Assembly (NCBI GenBank): GCA_000934455.1
Contig: KN884689.1
Span: forward strand, 33,110-87,907
Source of the DNA: Apostichopus parvimensis
Lineage: Eukaryota; Echinodermata; Holothuroidea; Aspidochirotida; Stichopodidae
DNA: 54,798 bases
Direction of reading: 5' to 3'
In this document: one piece after another, positions 54,629 to 54,798 of the stretch
Numbering within the stretch: the first letter of the stretch is position 1
How the letters are laid out: each line of letters starts with the position of its first letter
Program-made: the position numbers and the translations under genes
Notes under the pieces: model-generated
Seen by the model: only the letters and a program-made list of their open reading frames with translations
The model's database searches: none
What the model was told of the DNA's origin: nothing

Positions 54629-54798
54629 AACGGGCAGGCTATCTATATCTACCGTTTGCTCACTTTGTTTCCTAATGCAACCTTGGCCAAATCACATTCT
54701 CAGTCTTTGATTAATGAAAGTTTGTCCATACTGATTGACCGGGCAAACTCGCTCGCTGCCCGCACAATGTGTGATATTCCATCGGTGACCTGGCAACC
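54629..54798 (+). CDS. coding-like frame open at the window end, partial
   Basis: Open from 54629 (after TGA) to the last base, 56 codons. It reads NGQAIYIYRLLTLFPNATLA, KSHSQSLINESLSILIDRAN, SLAARTMCDIPSVTWQ. The last 75 bases are CpG- and GC3-rich (GACCGGGCAAACTCGCTCGC). An inverted repeat CGGGCA...TGCCCG in that part could instead mark a foldback element. The opposite strand also has an open frame. Continuation beyond the window would decide. Confidence 0.25.

Noticed and set aside
1-54798. Search by eye for tRNA, rRNA and well-known microRNA genes
   Set aside because: No GGTTCGAATCC-type B box with a matching A box, no rRNA motifs and no familiar microRNA seed with a hairpin was seen; a covariance-model search would be needed to be sure.

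Overview
The window is AT-rich animal nuclear DNA, almost certainly from a marine invertebrate. It has minisatellites, long (TA)n tracts, intron-style splice signals, MITE-like mobile DNA, dispersed repeats and two assembly gaps (20994-21043 and 42267-42584). There is no prokaryotic gene density, no operons and no long ORF of a recognisable family. The general texture would suit an echinoderm such as a sea cucumber, but nothing here fixes the species; that is a guess.

No protein family could be named with confidence. A window this long and this AT-rich should hold several chance ORFs near 100 codons, so ORF length alone was not counted as evidence. Exons are proposed where independent signals agree: a polypyrimidine tract plus AG, a GT donor, one open frame across the interval, matching phase, CpG-rich or GC3-rich codons, or a nearby AATAAA. 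The best are a compact two-exon candidate at 10718-11339 (+), internal exons at 30863-30953 and 37150-37227 (+), a possible last exon at 33195-33392 (+), a two-exon 3' end at 7065-7323 (-), a first exon at 22896-22974 (+), a terminal exon at 14622-14787 (+), and coding-like ORFs at 35473-35724 (-), 45045-45344 (-), 48022-48321 (+) and 54629 to the end (+). All remain hypotheses without transcripts.

Layout: 0-4.5 kb has a 36-bp satellite, a CpG-rich stretch and possible divergent first exons. 4.4-9 kb has a dispersed hairpin-rich repeat, a 74-bp array, a minus-strand gene end and a 61-bp array. 9.3-11.4 kb has CpG-rich sequence and the compact two-exon candidate. 12.2-14.2 kb is a decayed array of about 200-bp units carrying a foldback element. 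17.6-18.0 kb is a clear hAT-type MITE with an 8-bp target duplication. 20.2-21.9 kb is an approximately 0.8-kb duplication flanking a gap, probably an assembly artefact. 22.9-37.2 kb carries scattered plus-strand exon candidates that could form one transcript, with further minisatellites between them. 37.2-54.8 kb is repeat-rich: a 59-bp array that starts eight bases after an exon donor, three copies of a repeat with direct terminal repeats, a 120-bp palindrome, a foldback repeat with a hammerhead-ribozyme-like core, large TA tracts and a TGACCTTTGAC minisatellite.

The most useful leads are the unfamiliar repeat families (one with direct terminal repeats, one with three stacked hairpins, one hammerhead-like) and the exon bordered by splice-site-bearing tandem repeats. 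No defence system, cluster or other complete new system was visible.
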